Counted from the stretch's first letter, positions 6,213 to 15,993 are shown. The stretch is 23,677 nt of DNA from an uncultured Collinsella sp. (GCA_900540895.1 UQHV01000025.1:1-23677); one strand, 5' to 3'. Numbers and translations: made by a program. Notes: generated by a model from the letters alone, not told the origin.

Positions 6213-7442
6213 CTAGTAGTTGGCTTCGTAGCCGTTGCCGTCGCCGGTGGGCTCTTCGTAGTAGTCCGAATCGCTCGAATCAGTCGAATCGTCCGAATCG
6301 TCAGAGTTGACCGATGAGGTTGCGGTGCCGTTGGCGTAATCATCGGACGTGTTGTTGTTCAGGTCGCCGATCGTAGAGCTGGAGCCATCGGACTGGCCCA
6401 TGGTATTGGGGCCCTTGGGATCCTTGCCAGCGTCGACGCGCTCCATCATTTCCTTAAGCTCGTCCTCGTAGACAAAGACGTAGCTTACGCCATCAATCAT
6501 AGTGCTGTCATCGGCATACGAAGGCAAGTTGGCCGAATAGATGCCGTCAACATCCATGCCGCGCATGGCATTGACCGTAGAGACGATGTCCTGAACGCTC
6601 ATATCGGTCACGAGCATGTCGGACAGCGAATTGACGAGGTCGAAAACCTTGGTGGCATCGAAGTTGTTGAGGATCTGGTTGGCGAGGGCGCCGAGCACCT
6701 GACGCTGGTGGCGCATGCGTGTGTAGTCGCCATCGGCATAGATGTAGCGGCAACGGGCATAGGTAAGGGCGGTCGCGCCATCCATGTGCTGCTGACCGGC
6801 GGTGATCTTAATGTCGAGATGCTCGGGGTCGTCAACATCGTCGGTTGCGTTAATATCGATGCCGCCGACCGAATCGATGAGCGACTGCATGCCGTCGAAG
6901 CTGACCTCGGCATAGTGGGAAATCTGGACACCGCACAGCTCGTTGACTGCCTGGACCATGGCCTCGGCGCCACCAACGGTATGGCAGGCGTTGATCTTCA
7001 TGGTCTCGCCCTTGTACACGACCTTGGTGTCGCGCGGAACGGAAATGAGCGTCGCCTGCTTTTGCGTGGGGTCGATACGCGCCAGGATAATCGAGTCGGC
7101 GCGGTATGTATCCTCGCCCGGGCGACCGTCAGTGCCAAGGAGTAGCACGTAGAACGGGTCCTTTGCCTCGTCGGTATCAACCAGGATCTGGCGCAGGTTG
7201 TCGGTAATGACGTTGGAATCGCCGAGCTTGCCCATAATGGTGGCAAACCACAGGCCGGCGGCAGTCGTAGCGCTCAGCAGCACACCGAGCACGGCAATGA
7301 GCGCGACGCGGCGAACCGTATGACCGCGACGGCGCTGACGAGCGCGCTCGGAATAGCGGGCAACGTTATCGCGGCTATAGATTTTTGCCTGAGCGCCGGT
7401 CGAAGGTCTTCGAGATTCCGTAATGGGCTTTTTCTTAAACAT
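6213..7442 (-). CDS. LytR-CpsA-Psr (LCP) family cell-wall glycopolymer ligase
   Basis: A membrane-anchored enzyme of the family that attaches teichoic-acid-like or capsular polymers to peptidoglycan from polyprenyl-phosphate carriers. Layout over 409 residues: a basic cytoplasmic N-terminus (1-44), one membrane segment at about 45-67, an extracytoplasmic LCP domain at about 96-250 with YVLLLGTDGR, DSIILARID, ISVPRDTKV, GGIDIN and RMRHQRQV motifs, then an acidic Ser/Asp/Asn-rich tail from about 345 to the end. The conserved Asp and Arg residues of the phosphate site are present. The ATG at 7440-7442 has AGG 6 nt upstream; a TTG two codons earlier is possible. It follows murA by 12 nt, with its ribosome site in the gap, so the two are probably co-transcribed. 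A structured element directly follows the stop codon. Confidence 0.9.
   Translation of the reverse strand: MFKKKPITESRRPSTGAQAKIYSRDNVARYSERARQRRRGHTVRRVALIAVLGVLLSATTAAGLWFATIMGKLGDSNVITDNLRQILVDTDEAKDPFYVLLLGTDGRPGEDTYRADSIILARIDPTQKQATLISVPRDTKVVYKGETMKINACHTVGGAEAMVQAVNELCGVQISHYAEVSFDGMQSLIDSVGGIDINATDDVDDPEHLDIKITAGQQHMDGATALTYARCRYIYADGDYTRMRHQRQVLGALANQILNNFDATKVFDLVNSLSDMLVTDMSVQDIVSTVNAMRGMDVDGIYSANLPSYADDSTMIDGVSYVFVYEDELKEMMERVDAGKDPKGPNTMGQSDGSSSTIGDLNNNTSDDYANGTATSSVNSDDSDDSTDSSDSDYYEEPTGDGNGYEANY
6264..6300 (-). repeat. Short CGAATC tandem repeat in the lcp tail
   Basis: Four CGAATC units spaced 8 to 12 nt apart encode part of the Asp/Ser-rich C-terminal tail of the LCP protein. 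Such repeats can change length by slippage, although the spacing here is irregular. Confidence 0.5.
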
Positions 7443-7454
7443 AGGCAACCTGCA

Positions 7455-8738
7455 TTAGTAGATGACGGGATCGGGAACAGTGGCGTGCTCGACATGAGCA
7501 CCAAGCGCCTGCAGCTTTTCAACAAACTGTTCGTAGCCGCGCTTAATGTGATGGATGGCCGAGACCTCGGTCGTGCCGTCGGCAATTAGGCCGGCGACGA
7601 CGAGTGCCGCGCCACCACGAAGATCCGGTGAGGTTACCTGAGCGCCGGAGAAGCCCTTGACGCCGTGAATCATGGCGTGGTGGCTCTCGATGCGAATATC
7701 GGCGCCCATGCGCACCAGCTCGGATGCAAACATAAAGCGATTCTCGAAGATATTCTCGGTGATAACGGAGCTGCCGTCGGCCAGGGCGGAGAGCACCATG
7801 ATCTGCGCCTGCATGTCCGTGGGGAAACCGGGGAACGGGAGCGTCTGGATATCGACCGGCTTGATGTGCTCGACGCGATTCACGTGGACGCCATCCTCGA
7901 TGCGTTCGCAATCGATGCCCATGAGCTCCATCTTCTTGAGCACCATTCCCAAGTGGATGGGGCAAAAGCCCGTGACGTCGACACCGCGGTCGTCTGCCAT
8001 CAACGCACCGGCAACGATAAAGGTGCCGGCCTCGATGCGGTCGCCCACCACGCGATGGGTAACGGGATGTAGCTCTTCCACGCCCTCGATGGTCACGACG
8101 GGTGTGCCCGCGCCGACGATCTTGGCGCCCATCTCGTTGAGCATGTTAGCGAGATCGACGATCTCGGGCTCGCGGGCGGCATTATCGATAACCGTGGTAC
8201 CCTGCGCGCGCACGGAGGCCATGATGAGGTTCTCGGTCGCACCGACGCTGGCGAACTCGAGCGTGACGGTGGTACCGTGCAGGCCCTGGGGCGCGTTGGC
8301 GTTGATATAGCCGTGGGCGGTATCGAACTCAACACCCAAGGCCTCAAGACCCAAGATATGCATATCGATCTTGCGAGCGCCCAGGTTGCAGCCGCCGGGC
8401 ATGGCGATCTTGGCGCGATGGAAACGGCCCAGCAGGGGTCCCATCACGGCAGTGGAAGCGCGCATCTTGGCAACGAGCTCATAGGGAGCCTCCCAGGAAT
8501 CGACCTGAGAGGTATCAATCTCGAGCGTGTGCTCGTCGAGAACATCAATCGTGGCGCCCATACCCTTGAGCACCTTGCCCATCACGTGGACATCGGAAAT
8601 ATCAGGCACGTTCTGCAGCGTCGTCTTGCCCGGCGCCAGAAGCGTTGCCGCCATAAGTTTGAGCGCGGAGTTCTTGGCACCCGAAACAGGCACGGAACCT
8701 CCGATGGCGTGGCCACCCTCAACGCGGATAATATCCAA
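7455..8738 (-). CDS. murA: UDP-N-acetylglucosamine 1-carboxyvinyltransferase MurA
   Basis: The first committed enzyme of peptidoglycan synthesis, transferring enolpyruvate from PEP to UDP-GlcNAc in the cytoplasm. The length of 427 residues is standard. Catalytic Lys22 and Asn23 lie in GAKNSALK; the PEP-binding cysteine is Cys117 in MPGGCNLGARKIDMH, so the fosfomycin-sensitive Cys form is present; Asp308 lies in GFPTDMQAQ; and the C-terminal DLRGGAALVVAGL supplies the conserved Arg. The start codon is TTG at 8736-8738 (GAAAGG 7 nt upstream); no better start fits the family N-terminus, MDIIRVEGG. A terminator hairpin stands between atpC and this gene, only 13 nt from the start codon, so expression depends on read-through or an unseen promoter. 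The lcp gene follows at 12 nt. Confidence 0.95.
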   Translation of the reverse strand: MDIIRVEGGHAIGGSVPVSGAKNSALKLMAATLLAPGKTTLQNVPDISDVHVMGKVLKGMGATIDVLDEHTLEIDTSQVDSWEAPYELVAKMRASTAVMGPLLGRFHRAKIAMPGGCNLGARKIDMHILGLEALGVEFDTAHGYINANAPQGLHGTTVTLEFASVGATENLIMASVRAQGTTVIDNAAREPEIVDLANMLNEMGAKIVGAGTPVVTIEGVEELHPVTHRVVGDRIEAGTFIVAGALMADDRGVDVTGFCPIHLGMVLKKMELMGIDCERIEDGVHVNRVEHIKPVDIQTLPFPGFPTDMQAQIMVLSALADGSSVITENIFENRFMFASELVRMGADIRIESHHAMIHGVKGFSGAQVTSPDLRGGAALVVAGLIADGTTEVSAIHHIKRGYEQFVEKLQALGAHVEHATVPDPVIY

Positions 8739-8751
8739 GGTCTACCCTTTC

Positions 8752-8790
8752 AAAAAGCATGCCCGGGGTGGCTGAGCCATCCCGGGCATG
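8752..8790 (-). terminator. Terminator between atpC and murA
   Basis: The minus-strand stem CATGCCCGGGATGGC pairs with GCCACCCCGGGCATG over 15 bp (one G-U pair), with a 3-nt loop, and is followed by CTTTTTG. It ends the atp operon 37 nt after the atpC stop codon. Its T run adjoins the murA ribosome binding site, so it may act as a partial terminator or attenuator for murA. Confidence 0.85.
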
Positions 8791-8826
8791 ATGTGTTCGC
8801 AAATGGTCGAACGCTAAAACGTCTGA

Positions 8827-9219
8827 CTATTGGGCAAGCTTGAGCTTACACCATGCGATTTCATTATAGAGGTAGGCGCGGCGTGCATCATCCTCCGACA
8901 AATTACCCAGCTTCTCTTCAAAACCTTGAATATCAGCTTTAACCTTGTCGGCGTCGACGGTCGCCAAATCGCAAGCGCGCTCGGCGAGAACGGTCACGAC
9001 ATCGTCCGCAACCTGGGCATAGCCGCCGGCCACGGCAAACGTGTGGTCGACAGTGCCCATGGCCTTATCGGAAACGCGAACGTAACCGCGGTCGATCGTG
9101 CAGATTTCGCTGGAGTGAGCAGGCAGAACGCCAAACTCGCCATCCGTGGACGGAATCGACACAAACGCAGCGTCGCCCTCATAGGCGCAGCTCACGGGGC
9201 ACACGATGCGGATACGCAT
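8827..9219 (-). CDS. atpC: F1Fo ATP synthase epsilon subunit
   Basis: The central-stalk epsilon subunit, which couples gamma rotation to the c-ring and can inhibit hydrolysis. The N-terminal beta-sandwich is clear (TDGEFGVLPAHSSEICTIDRGYVRV, split here as residues 25-38 and 39-49, and FAVAGGYAQVADDVVTVLAE near 61-80), followed by a C-terminal helical hairpin at about 88-130. The length of 130 residues is normal. It is the last gene of the atp operon, 3 nt after atpD. Confidence 0.95.
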   Translation of the reverse strand: MRIRIVCPVSCAYEGDAAFVSIPSTDGEFGVLPAHSSEICTIDRGYVRVSDKAMGTVDHTFAVAGGYAQVADDVVTVLAERACDLATVDADKVKADIQGFEEKLGNLSEDDARRAYLYNEIAWCKLKLAQ

Positions 9220-9222
9220 AAC

Positions 9223-10676
<1,454 letters not shown>

Positions 10677-10677
<1 letters not shown>

Positions 10678-11585
10678 TACTGTTCCTCCAATGCTGAGGC
10701 TCCGCCGACGATCTCGTTGATCTCGGTCGTGATCGAAGCCTGGCGCACGCGACTATACGTGCGGGTAAGGGTCGAGATGATCGCGGTGGCGTTTTCCGTC
10801 GCGGAGTGCATGGCCTTGCGGCGCGCACCCTGCTCGGCGGCCGCCGAATCGATCAGGGCCTGGTAGATGACCGTCAGGATATAAGACGGTACAAGCTTGC
10901 CGAGAACATGCTCGGGAGAGGGCACGAACTCGAACGTGGACGAGATGCGCTTAGGGGCGTCGGTCTCGTTCTTACGCGGACCGTGGGCCATAGCGATCAT
11001 CTCGGGATCGAGCGGCAGCAAGTGCTCGACGCGAAGCTCCTGATCCACGCGGTTCTTGGCGTGGTGGTAGACAAGCTCGACACGGTCAAGCTCACCGGCA
11101 CGATACGCATCGCAGATATGAGAGGAGATCATGCGAGCCTGATTGAAATCGGGCTCGGAGGAATTGCCCTCAAAATGCATGATGACATTTGCGCGGTCAC
11201 GGAAATACGTGGCCGGCTTACGCCCACACGCGATGATCTCGCACTCGATGCCATCGTTCGCCCAAGAAGCGGCGAGCTTTTCGGCCGTGCGCTCCACCGT
11301 CGTATTGAAACCGCCGGCAAGGCCGCGGTCCGAAGCAATGACGACAATCAGGCCATGCTTGACGCTCTCATGCTTCTGCAGCATGGGATCGGTGCCCGAG
11401 CAGGAGGCGTCGCCGGCAACCGTCAGCATGACGTCGGTCAGCGCCTCCTTATAGGGCTCGGCCTGCTTGGAGCGATCGAGGGCACGACGGATCTTGGCCG
11501 TAGAGACCATCTCCATCGTGCGCGTGATCTGCTTGGTCGTGGTAACCGAGGAGATTCGCTTCTTAATGTCGCGAAGGTTGGCCAT
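10677..11585 (-). CDS. atpG: F1Fo ATP synthase gamma subunit
   Basis: The rotor shaft of F1. The N-terminal helix (LRDIKKRISSVTTTKQITRTMEMV, within residues 3-27) and the C-terminal helix (SATENATAIISTLTRTYSRVRQASITTEINEIVGGASAL, within about 262-301) that form the coiled coil are both recognisable, as is the central Rossmann-like part with IASDRGLAGGFN near 83-94. The length is 302 residues. It lies 5 nt after atpA and overlaps atpD by one base. Confidence 0.96.
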
Positions 11586-11590
11586 AGGGC

Positions 11591-13189
11591 TTAGTTCTCC
11601 TCTGATCCAGTCGTGTCGGCATGGTGTTTGGCCATGAACTGCTGCTTGAAGTCACCAATGACACGCAAGAGCTCGGCCTTGGTGTCGTCGTCGATCTTCT
11701 TGGCGCGAACCTTGTCGAGCAGCGAGCCAAAGCCATTGTCCATATACTCGATAAGCTCGGCACGGAAAGGCAGCACGTCGGCGATCTCCAGGTCATCCAG
11801 GAAGCCCTCGTTGCCGGCAAACAGCGTAACGATCTGCTCGCCAACCTCAAACGGTTTATAACGCGGCTGCTTCAGGAGCTCGGTCATGCGAGCGCCGTGG
11901 GTAAGCTGCTTTTGCGTGGCCTCGTCGAGGTCGGAGCCGAACTGCGTAAAGCCGGCGAGCTCCTGGTACGAAGCAAGGTCCAGACGGAGGTTGCCGGCGA
12001 CCTGCTTCATGGCCTTGGTCTGAGCATCGCCACCGACGCGGGACACGGAGATGCCCACGTCGACTGCCGGGCGCTGGCCCTGGAAGAAGAGCTCGGACTG
12101 CAGATAGATCTGACCATCGGTAATGGAAATGACGTTGGTCGGAATGTAGGCCGAGACGTCGCCGTCCTGGGTCTCGATGATCGGCAGTGCCGTCATGGAG
12201 CCGTAGCCGTTCTTCTTGGACATCTTGACGGCACGCTCGAGCAGACGAGAGTGCAGGTAGAAGATGTCGCCAGGGTAGGCCTCGCGTCCGGGCGGACGAT
12301 GCAGCGTCAGCGACATCTGACGGTAGGCCACGGCCTGCTTGGACAGGTCGTCGTAGATGACGAGCACGTGACCGCCGGGGTTGGTCTCGCTGGCGGGCTT
12401 GCCGTCCTCGCCGTTGTACATAAAGAACTCGCCGATAGCGGCACCGGCCATAGGCGCGATGTACTGCATAGGGGCGGAATCGGCAGCGGTGGCCGAAACG
12501 ATGATGGTGTAGTCGAGCGCACCGTGCTGAGCGAGGGTCTCGCGGATGTTAGCAACCGTGGAGGCCTTCTGGCCGATGGCGACATAGATGCAGACCATGC
12601 CCTTGCCGCGCTGGTTGAGGATAGCGTCGATGGCGATGGCGGTCTTACCGGTCTTACGGTCGCCGATGATGAGCTCACGCTGGCCGCGGCCGATAGGCAC
12701 CATGGAGTCGATGGCCAACAGGCCGGTCTGAACCGGCTCGCACACCGGAGTACGGTCGATGACGCCGGGGGCCTTGAACTCGATGGGGCGACGGTGCGTG
12801 GCGACGATGTCGCCCAGGCCGTCGATGGGCTGGCCGAGCGGATTGACGACGCGGCCGAGCATGGCACGGCTCACGGGGATATCCATAATGCGGCCAGTGG
12901 TGCGGCACTCGTCGCCTTCCTTGATGGAGTCGACGGCACCAAACAGAACGGCGCCGACCTCGTCACGGTCAAGGTTCTGGGCAAGGCCGAAGACGGTCTC
13001 ACCGGTATCGGAGCTCTTGAACTCCAGAAGCTCGCCTGCCATGGCGCTCTTGAGGCCGGAGACGCGCGCGATGCCGTCGCCTACCTCGTCGACCGTTGAA
13101 ACCTCATGCGTATCGACCGTCGCGGAGAGGCTCGTGAGCTGCTCCTGCAGTTTCTTGGCGATATCCTGGGCATTGAGGGTTTCGGACAT
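11591..13189 (-). CDS. atpA: F1Fo ATP synthase alpha subunit
   Basis: The non-catalytic nucleotide-binding F1 subunit that supplies the arginine finger to beta. The P-loop GDRKTGKT lies at 176-183; IYDDLSKQAVAYRQ at 278-291 and RPPGREAYPGDIFYLHSRLLERA follow; the arginine finger is Arg384 in SVSRVGG. At 532 residues it is longer than the usual 500-515, partly because FMYNG and HVLVIYDD, usually separated by a single Lys, are separated here by 13 residues (about 261-273). Its ATG overlaps the atpH stop by one base. Confidence 0.98.
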   Translation of the reverse strand: MSETLNAQDIAKKLQEQLTSLSATVDTHEVSTVDEVGDGIARVSGLKSAMAGELLEFKSSDTGETVFGLAQNLDRDEVGAVLFGAVDSIKEGDECRTTGRIMDIPVSRAMLGRVVNPLGQPIDGLGDIVATHRRPIEFKAPGVIDRTPVCEPVQTGLLAIDSMVPIGRGQRELIIGDRKTGKTAIAIDAILNQRGKGMVCIYVAIGQKASTVANIRETLAQHGALDYTIIVSATAADSAPMQYIAPMAGAAIGEFFMYNGEDGKPASETNPGGHVLVIYDDLSKQAVAYRQMSLTLHRPPGREAYPGDIFYLHSRLLERAVKMSKKNGYGSMTALPIIETQDGDVSAYIPTNVISITDGQIYLQSELFFQGQRPAVDVGISVSRVGGDAQTKAMKQVAGNLRLDLASYQELAGFTQFGSDLDEATQKQLTHGARMTELLKQPRYKPFEVGEQIVTLFAGNEGFLDDLEIADVLPFRAELIEYMDNGFGSLLDKVRAKKIDDDTKAELLRVIGDFKQQFMAKHHADTTGSEEN

Positions 13190-13665
13190 TAGGCTTCACC
13201 TCCGTACGAATTAGCAGAGTTTGCGAGGGTCTCCTGCGCGATGCGCAGCTGCGTCTTGACGGTAATGTCACGACGCTCGCCGCGGGCCTCGAGCACCAGG
13301 CCGCCCACGATAGACGGGTCGACCTGCTCGATAAGGAATACCTTGCGGCCGAAGTCCTGCTCGCATTTCTTAGTGATGGTTTGACGCAGCTCGTCGTCGA
13401 GCGGGATCGCCGTGGTGACGGTCACGCCCACTACATCCTCGTCTTCCTCGGCAACATACTTAAAGGCAGCTGCCACCTTGGGAAGAAGGTCGAGCTGGTC
13501 GCGCTTGGACATGGTGTCGAGCACGGCGATGATCTCGGGGCTGGCAGAAGCCAGGCGCTCGATCATCTCGAGGTCCTCGAACACATGGTTCTCGGCCTTG
13601 GCGGCTTCCAGAAGGGAGCGCGCGTAGGTCTCGAGCACCTTGTCCTGATAGCGGCTAGTCGGCAT
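13189..13665 (-). CDS. atpH: F1Fo ATP synthase delta subunit
   Basis: The peripheral-stalk delta subunit (OSCP) joining subunit b to the top of F1. The C-terminal family signature is clear: VTVTTAIPLDDELR near 80-93 and PSIVGGLVLEARGERRD near 116-132. The N-terminal helical domain starts with SRYQDKVLETYARSLLEAA, split over residues 4-22. The length of 158 residues is slightly short (usual about 178). Its start overlaps the atpF end by 11 bp, and its stop overlaps the atpA start. Confidence 0.95.
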   Translation of the reverse strand: MPTSRYQDKVLETYARSLLEAAKAENHVFEDLEMIERLASASPEIIAVLDTMSKRDQLDLLPKVAAAFKYVAEEDEDVVGVTVTTAIPLDDELRQTITKKCEQDFGRKVFLIEQVDPSIVGGLVLEARGERRDITVKTQLRIAQETLANSANSYGGEA

Positions 13666-14257
13666 TCAGGCTACCTGCTTCCTGGATGTAGCGCTCGATG
13701 AGCTTCTTCTGCTCGGCCTCGTCCTCGAGTGCCTCGCCCACGATCTTGGTGGCGACGGCAACGGACAGGTCGGCGATAGAGCTCGCGGCACCGGCGTAGA
13801 TGGACTTGCGCTCGTCCTCGACGGTCGTATGGGCCTTGGCGATGATCTCCTCGGCCTCCTTGTGAGCAGCCTCGATGATACGGGCGCGCTCGGACTCGGC
13901 GTCCTTACGGGCCTCGAGAACGATGTCGGCAGCCTGACGACGGGCGTCGGTGACGATCGAGTCGGACTCAGCGCGCTTGGCGATAGCCTCCTGCTTGGTC
14001 TTCTCGGCCTCGTCGAGGCTCTCCTCGATCTTCTTGCCGCGCTCCTCCATGGTTTTCATGATGCCCGGCAGGGCGACCTTGGCCAGCACGATCCAGATGA
14101 TCAGGAAGGCGATAAGTGCCGGGATGAACTCCGCCATCTTAGGGATGAGGATGTCCGCACCGGCAGCGCCGTCCTCGGCGAACGCGGAAACCGGCATGAG
14201 CAGCGCGGCCGCGGACGCGGAGAGTGCGATCGCGCTCTTCTGGGATGAAAGATTCAT
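13655..14257 (-). CDS. atpF: F1Fo ATP synthase b subunit with an N-terminal signal-like sequence
   Basis: The peripheral stalk anchoring F1 to subunit a. One membrane helix lies at about 44-64 (FIPALIAFLIIWIVLAK, within this range), followed by a long charged helix rich in Glu, Lys and Ala (70-190) that dimerises. The length is 200 residues. Unusually, a hydrophobic stretch precedes the normal anchor (SAIALSASAAALLMPV, from residue 8) and ends in SAFA-ED, resembling a type I signal peptide cut after about residue 27. The ATG at 14255-14257 has GGAG about 8 nt upstream. It sits 15 nt after atpE and overlaps atpH by 11 bp. Confidence 0.95.
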   Translation of the reverse strand: MNLSSQKSAIALSASAAALLMPVSAFAEDGAAGADILIPKMAEFIPALIAFLIIWIVLAKVALPGIMKTMEERGKKIEESLDEAEKTKQEAIAKRAESDSIVTDARRQAADIVLEARKDAESERARIIEAAHKEAEEIIAKAHTTVEDERKSIYAGAASSIADLSVAVATKIVGEALEDEAEQKKLIERYIQEAGSLNAD

Positions 14258-14272
14258 ACTTGACGCTCCGAG

Positions 14273-14467
14273 CTATTTAACGATCAGCGCGACAACGAAG
14301 CCGATCAGAGCCAGAGCCTCGCCGAAGGCGGAGCCCATGATGAAGACGGTGAACACGCGGCCCTGGACCTCAGGCTGACGGGCCATAGCACCCGTAGCAC
14401 CCAGAGCAGACAGGCCGATAGCAAGACCAGCGCCGATAACACCGAGACCGTAACCGATAACTCCCAC
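14273..14467 (-). CDS. atpE: F1Fo ATP synthase c subunit
   Basis: The proteolipid of the rotating c-ring: two membrane helices joined by the polar RQPE loop (residues 30-33). The ion-binding carboxylate is Glu50 in GSAFGEALALIG. I see neither the Gln in helix 1 nor the Ser/Thr after the Glu that mark Na+-coupled rings, so proton coupling is more likely (inference). At 64 residues it is short (usual 70-90), with almost no N-terminal tail. The start is GTG at 14465-14467, preceded by the near-perfect ribosome site AAAGGAGG, suiting the high copy number of c. Confidence 0.95.
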   Translation of the reverse strand: MGVIGYGLGVIGAGLAIGLSALGATGAMARQPEVQGRVFTVFIMGSAFGEALALIGFVVALIVK

Positions 14468-14594
14468 GATTCCTCCTTTGTCGTGCGTGTCTTATTTCAC
14501 GCAGGATAACCTTTTTATAACTGCCGGGCTCCATGGGTACGGGCACCGGCGGTTTAACGAATTGCCTTACCTTTAAGGCGCGAACGGAAGACTA
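14468..14594 (-). promoter_or_regulatory. Long atpB-atpE spacer with hairpin and strong ribosome site
   Basis: The other atp junctions range from an 11-bp overlap to 15 nt; this one is 127 nt. It holds GC-rich complementary blocks (GCCGG near 14525 and CCGGC near 14550), an AT-rich patch (TTATAAAAAGG on the transcript) and the strong AAAGGAGG site before atpE. It may boost c-subunit translation or be a processing site. No clear promoter was recognised. Confidence 0.4.
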
Positions 14595-15398
14595 CTACTC
14601 CTCCTCCGCGACCTCCTCTGCCTCGGAGACATACACGGCGGTAAGGACCGTGAAGACGTAAGCCTGGATGGCGCCGACCACGAGCTCAATCGCATAGATC
14701 AGGATGAGGATGGCAAGCCAGGCCAGCGAAGGCAGGGCGCCGACGGCGTGGGCCGCGGAAACCTGCTGAAGCAGCGGCTGCATGAACATGCTCGCCATGA
14801 TGGCGAACGAGCCCATGACCACGTGTCCTGCGAACATGTTGCAGAACAGACGGACGGCGAGCGTGATGAGGCGCAGGAAGGTCGAGAAAAGCTCGACGAC
14901 CCACACAAGCACGTTCATCGGGAAGCTCACGCCCTGCGGGGCGAGGCTCTTGATGTAGCCGATCACGCCGTGAGCCTTGCATCCGTAGTAGATGAAGTAC
15001 ACGAAGGCGAAGATGGCGAGCGCAGCGGTGGAGCCGATTGCGCCGGTGCCGGGCTTCATTCCCGGGATCAGGCCGATCATGTTATTGATCAGGATGAACA
15101 GGAAAAGCGAGCACAGGAACGGGAAGTGCTTCTTCCAGTTCTCACCCACGACGCCCTTGCCGATATCGTTCTCGACGTACTCGATGATGTACTCGAAACC
15201 GTTGACGAAGAAGCCCTTGGGAACCAGGGTCTGCTTCTTCTTGAACACGGCCAGGACGATCAGGAGCACGATCGTGGAGACGATCAGCCAAAACGAGTAC
15301 TGCGTGATGCCGCAGCTCAGATCGCCCACGACAGGGGTGGAGCTGAACTCGCTGACCAGATGATTAATCTCATCAGGCAGCTTTTCAAAAATTTCCAC
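14595..15398 (-). CDS. atpB: F1Fo ATP synthase a subunit
   Basis: The stator channel subunit that passes protons to the c-ring. It has about five to six membrane helices over 267 residues. The essential arginine is Arg183 in LAVRLFCNMFAGH (residues 180-192), and the conserved final helices contain IELVVGAIQAYVFTVL (237-252). The start is GTG at 15396-15398, with AAAGGT upstream. The C-terminus is acidic (SEAEEVAEEE) and the gene ends in tandem TAG TAG codons. It lies 3 nt after the small membrane gene that begins the operon. Confidence 0.96.
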   Translation of the reverse strand: MEIFEKLPDEINHLVSEFSSTPVVGDLSCGITQYSFWLIVSTIVLLIVLAVFKKKQTLVPKGFFVNGFEYIIEYVENDIGKGVVGENWKKHFPFLCSLFLFILINNMIGLIPGMKPGTGAIGSTAALAIFAFVYFIYYGCKAHGVIGYIKSLAPQGVSFPMNVLVWVVELFSTFLRLITLAVRLFCNMFAGHVVMGSFAIMASMFMQPLLQQVSAAHAVGALPSLAWLAILILIYAIELVVGAIQAYVFTVLTAVYVSEAEEVAEEE

Positions 15399-15401
15399 GA
15401 C

Positions 15402-15713
15402 TTACCTTTCGACCTCATGAGGATCTCGCAGCGCCTTGGCGACGCGAACCGTGCAGGCGGCCATAAAGGCCACGAAGCCAATCGCCTCGCCCAGGAGGAA
15501 CATGCGAAATGCCTCTCCGAACAACGCAAACACAACCAAGGTAAAGACGAGCAGGGCGACTGCCGAGACCGCCAGACTCACCATGCCCTTGAGCATGTCC
15601 GCATTCTGCTTATCGTCAAGAACCGGCTTGAGCGTAAAGACAAAGGGAAGGAAGGCAATTGCGCCCGCGATGGCGCCTGCAACGATAGCGAGCAGATCGG
15701 CTATCTGAAACAC
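15402..15713 (-). CDS. Small membrane protein at the atpI position
   Basis: A hydrophobic protein of 103 residues with about three membrane segments (near 5-27, 44-66 and 68-90). It is the first gene of the atp operon, where many bacteria carry AtpI, a small helper in c-ring assembly or ion supply. I see no diagnostic AtpI motif, so the role is inferred from position and topology only. I chose GTG at 15711-15713, which has GAGGAA just upstream; an in-frame start at 15788 would extend the protein back over the promoter's -10 box, so it is unlikely. It ends 3 nt before atpB. Confidence 0.65.
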   Translation of the reverse strand: MFQIADLLAIVAGAIAGAIAFLPFVFTLKPVLDDKQNADMLKGMVSLAVSAVALLVFTLVVFALFGEAFRMFLLGEAIGFVAFMAACTVRVAKALRDPHEVER

Positions 15714-15774
15714 TGGCTTCCTCGCTTTCCTTTTTAACGCCTCACAGCACAGTCCCAGCCAAACATTGGTGACT

Positions 15775-15802
15775 ATTGTACGAGCCAATCGCTAAAGTAC
15801 AA
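15775..15802 (-). promoter_or_regulatory. Promoter of the ATP synthase operon
   Basis: On the minus strand TTGTAC (-35, 15802-15797) is followed after 16 nt by TACAAT (-10, 15780-15775). The predicted transcript starts near 15768, about 55 nt before the first gene. AT-rich sequence, including the inverted repeat AACCGT/ACGGTT at 15801-15819, lies directly upstream and could be an UP-like or regulator site. Confidence 0.65.
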
Positions 15803-15916
15803 CCGTAAAACAAACGGTTAATACGCACCTGTACGTTTTCTTAAGGCCTTCTTTATGCCGCAGGTACGGTAATACGTTTTTTCGAACCCCTCAGCGCAAA
15901 ACGTCCGTTAACAGAA

Positions 15917-15951
15917 GTGCGCGTGGACGACTTTTGCTCGCCCGCGCGCAC
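15917..15951 (-). terminator. Possible weak terminator after upp
   Basis: GTGCGCG (15917-15923) and CGCGCAC (15945-15951) form a 7-bp stem 43 nt after the upp stop codon. Only TTCTGTT follows on the transcript, so termination would be weak; this may simply be a hairpin. Confidence 0.3.
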
Positions 15952-15993
15952 CATTTCTTCGTATTTGTGACCGTAGCCGACAAGGCCCAACGA

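Noticed and set aside
11621..13099. 492-codon open frame on the plus strand opposite atpA
   Set aside because: Shadow of atpA; its composition simply mirrors the complementary strand.
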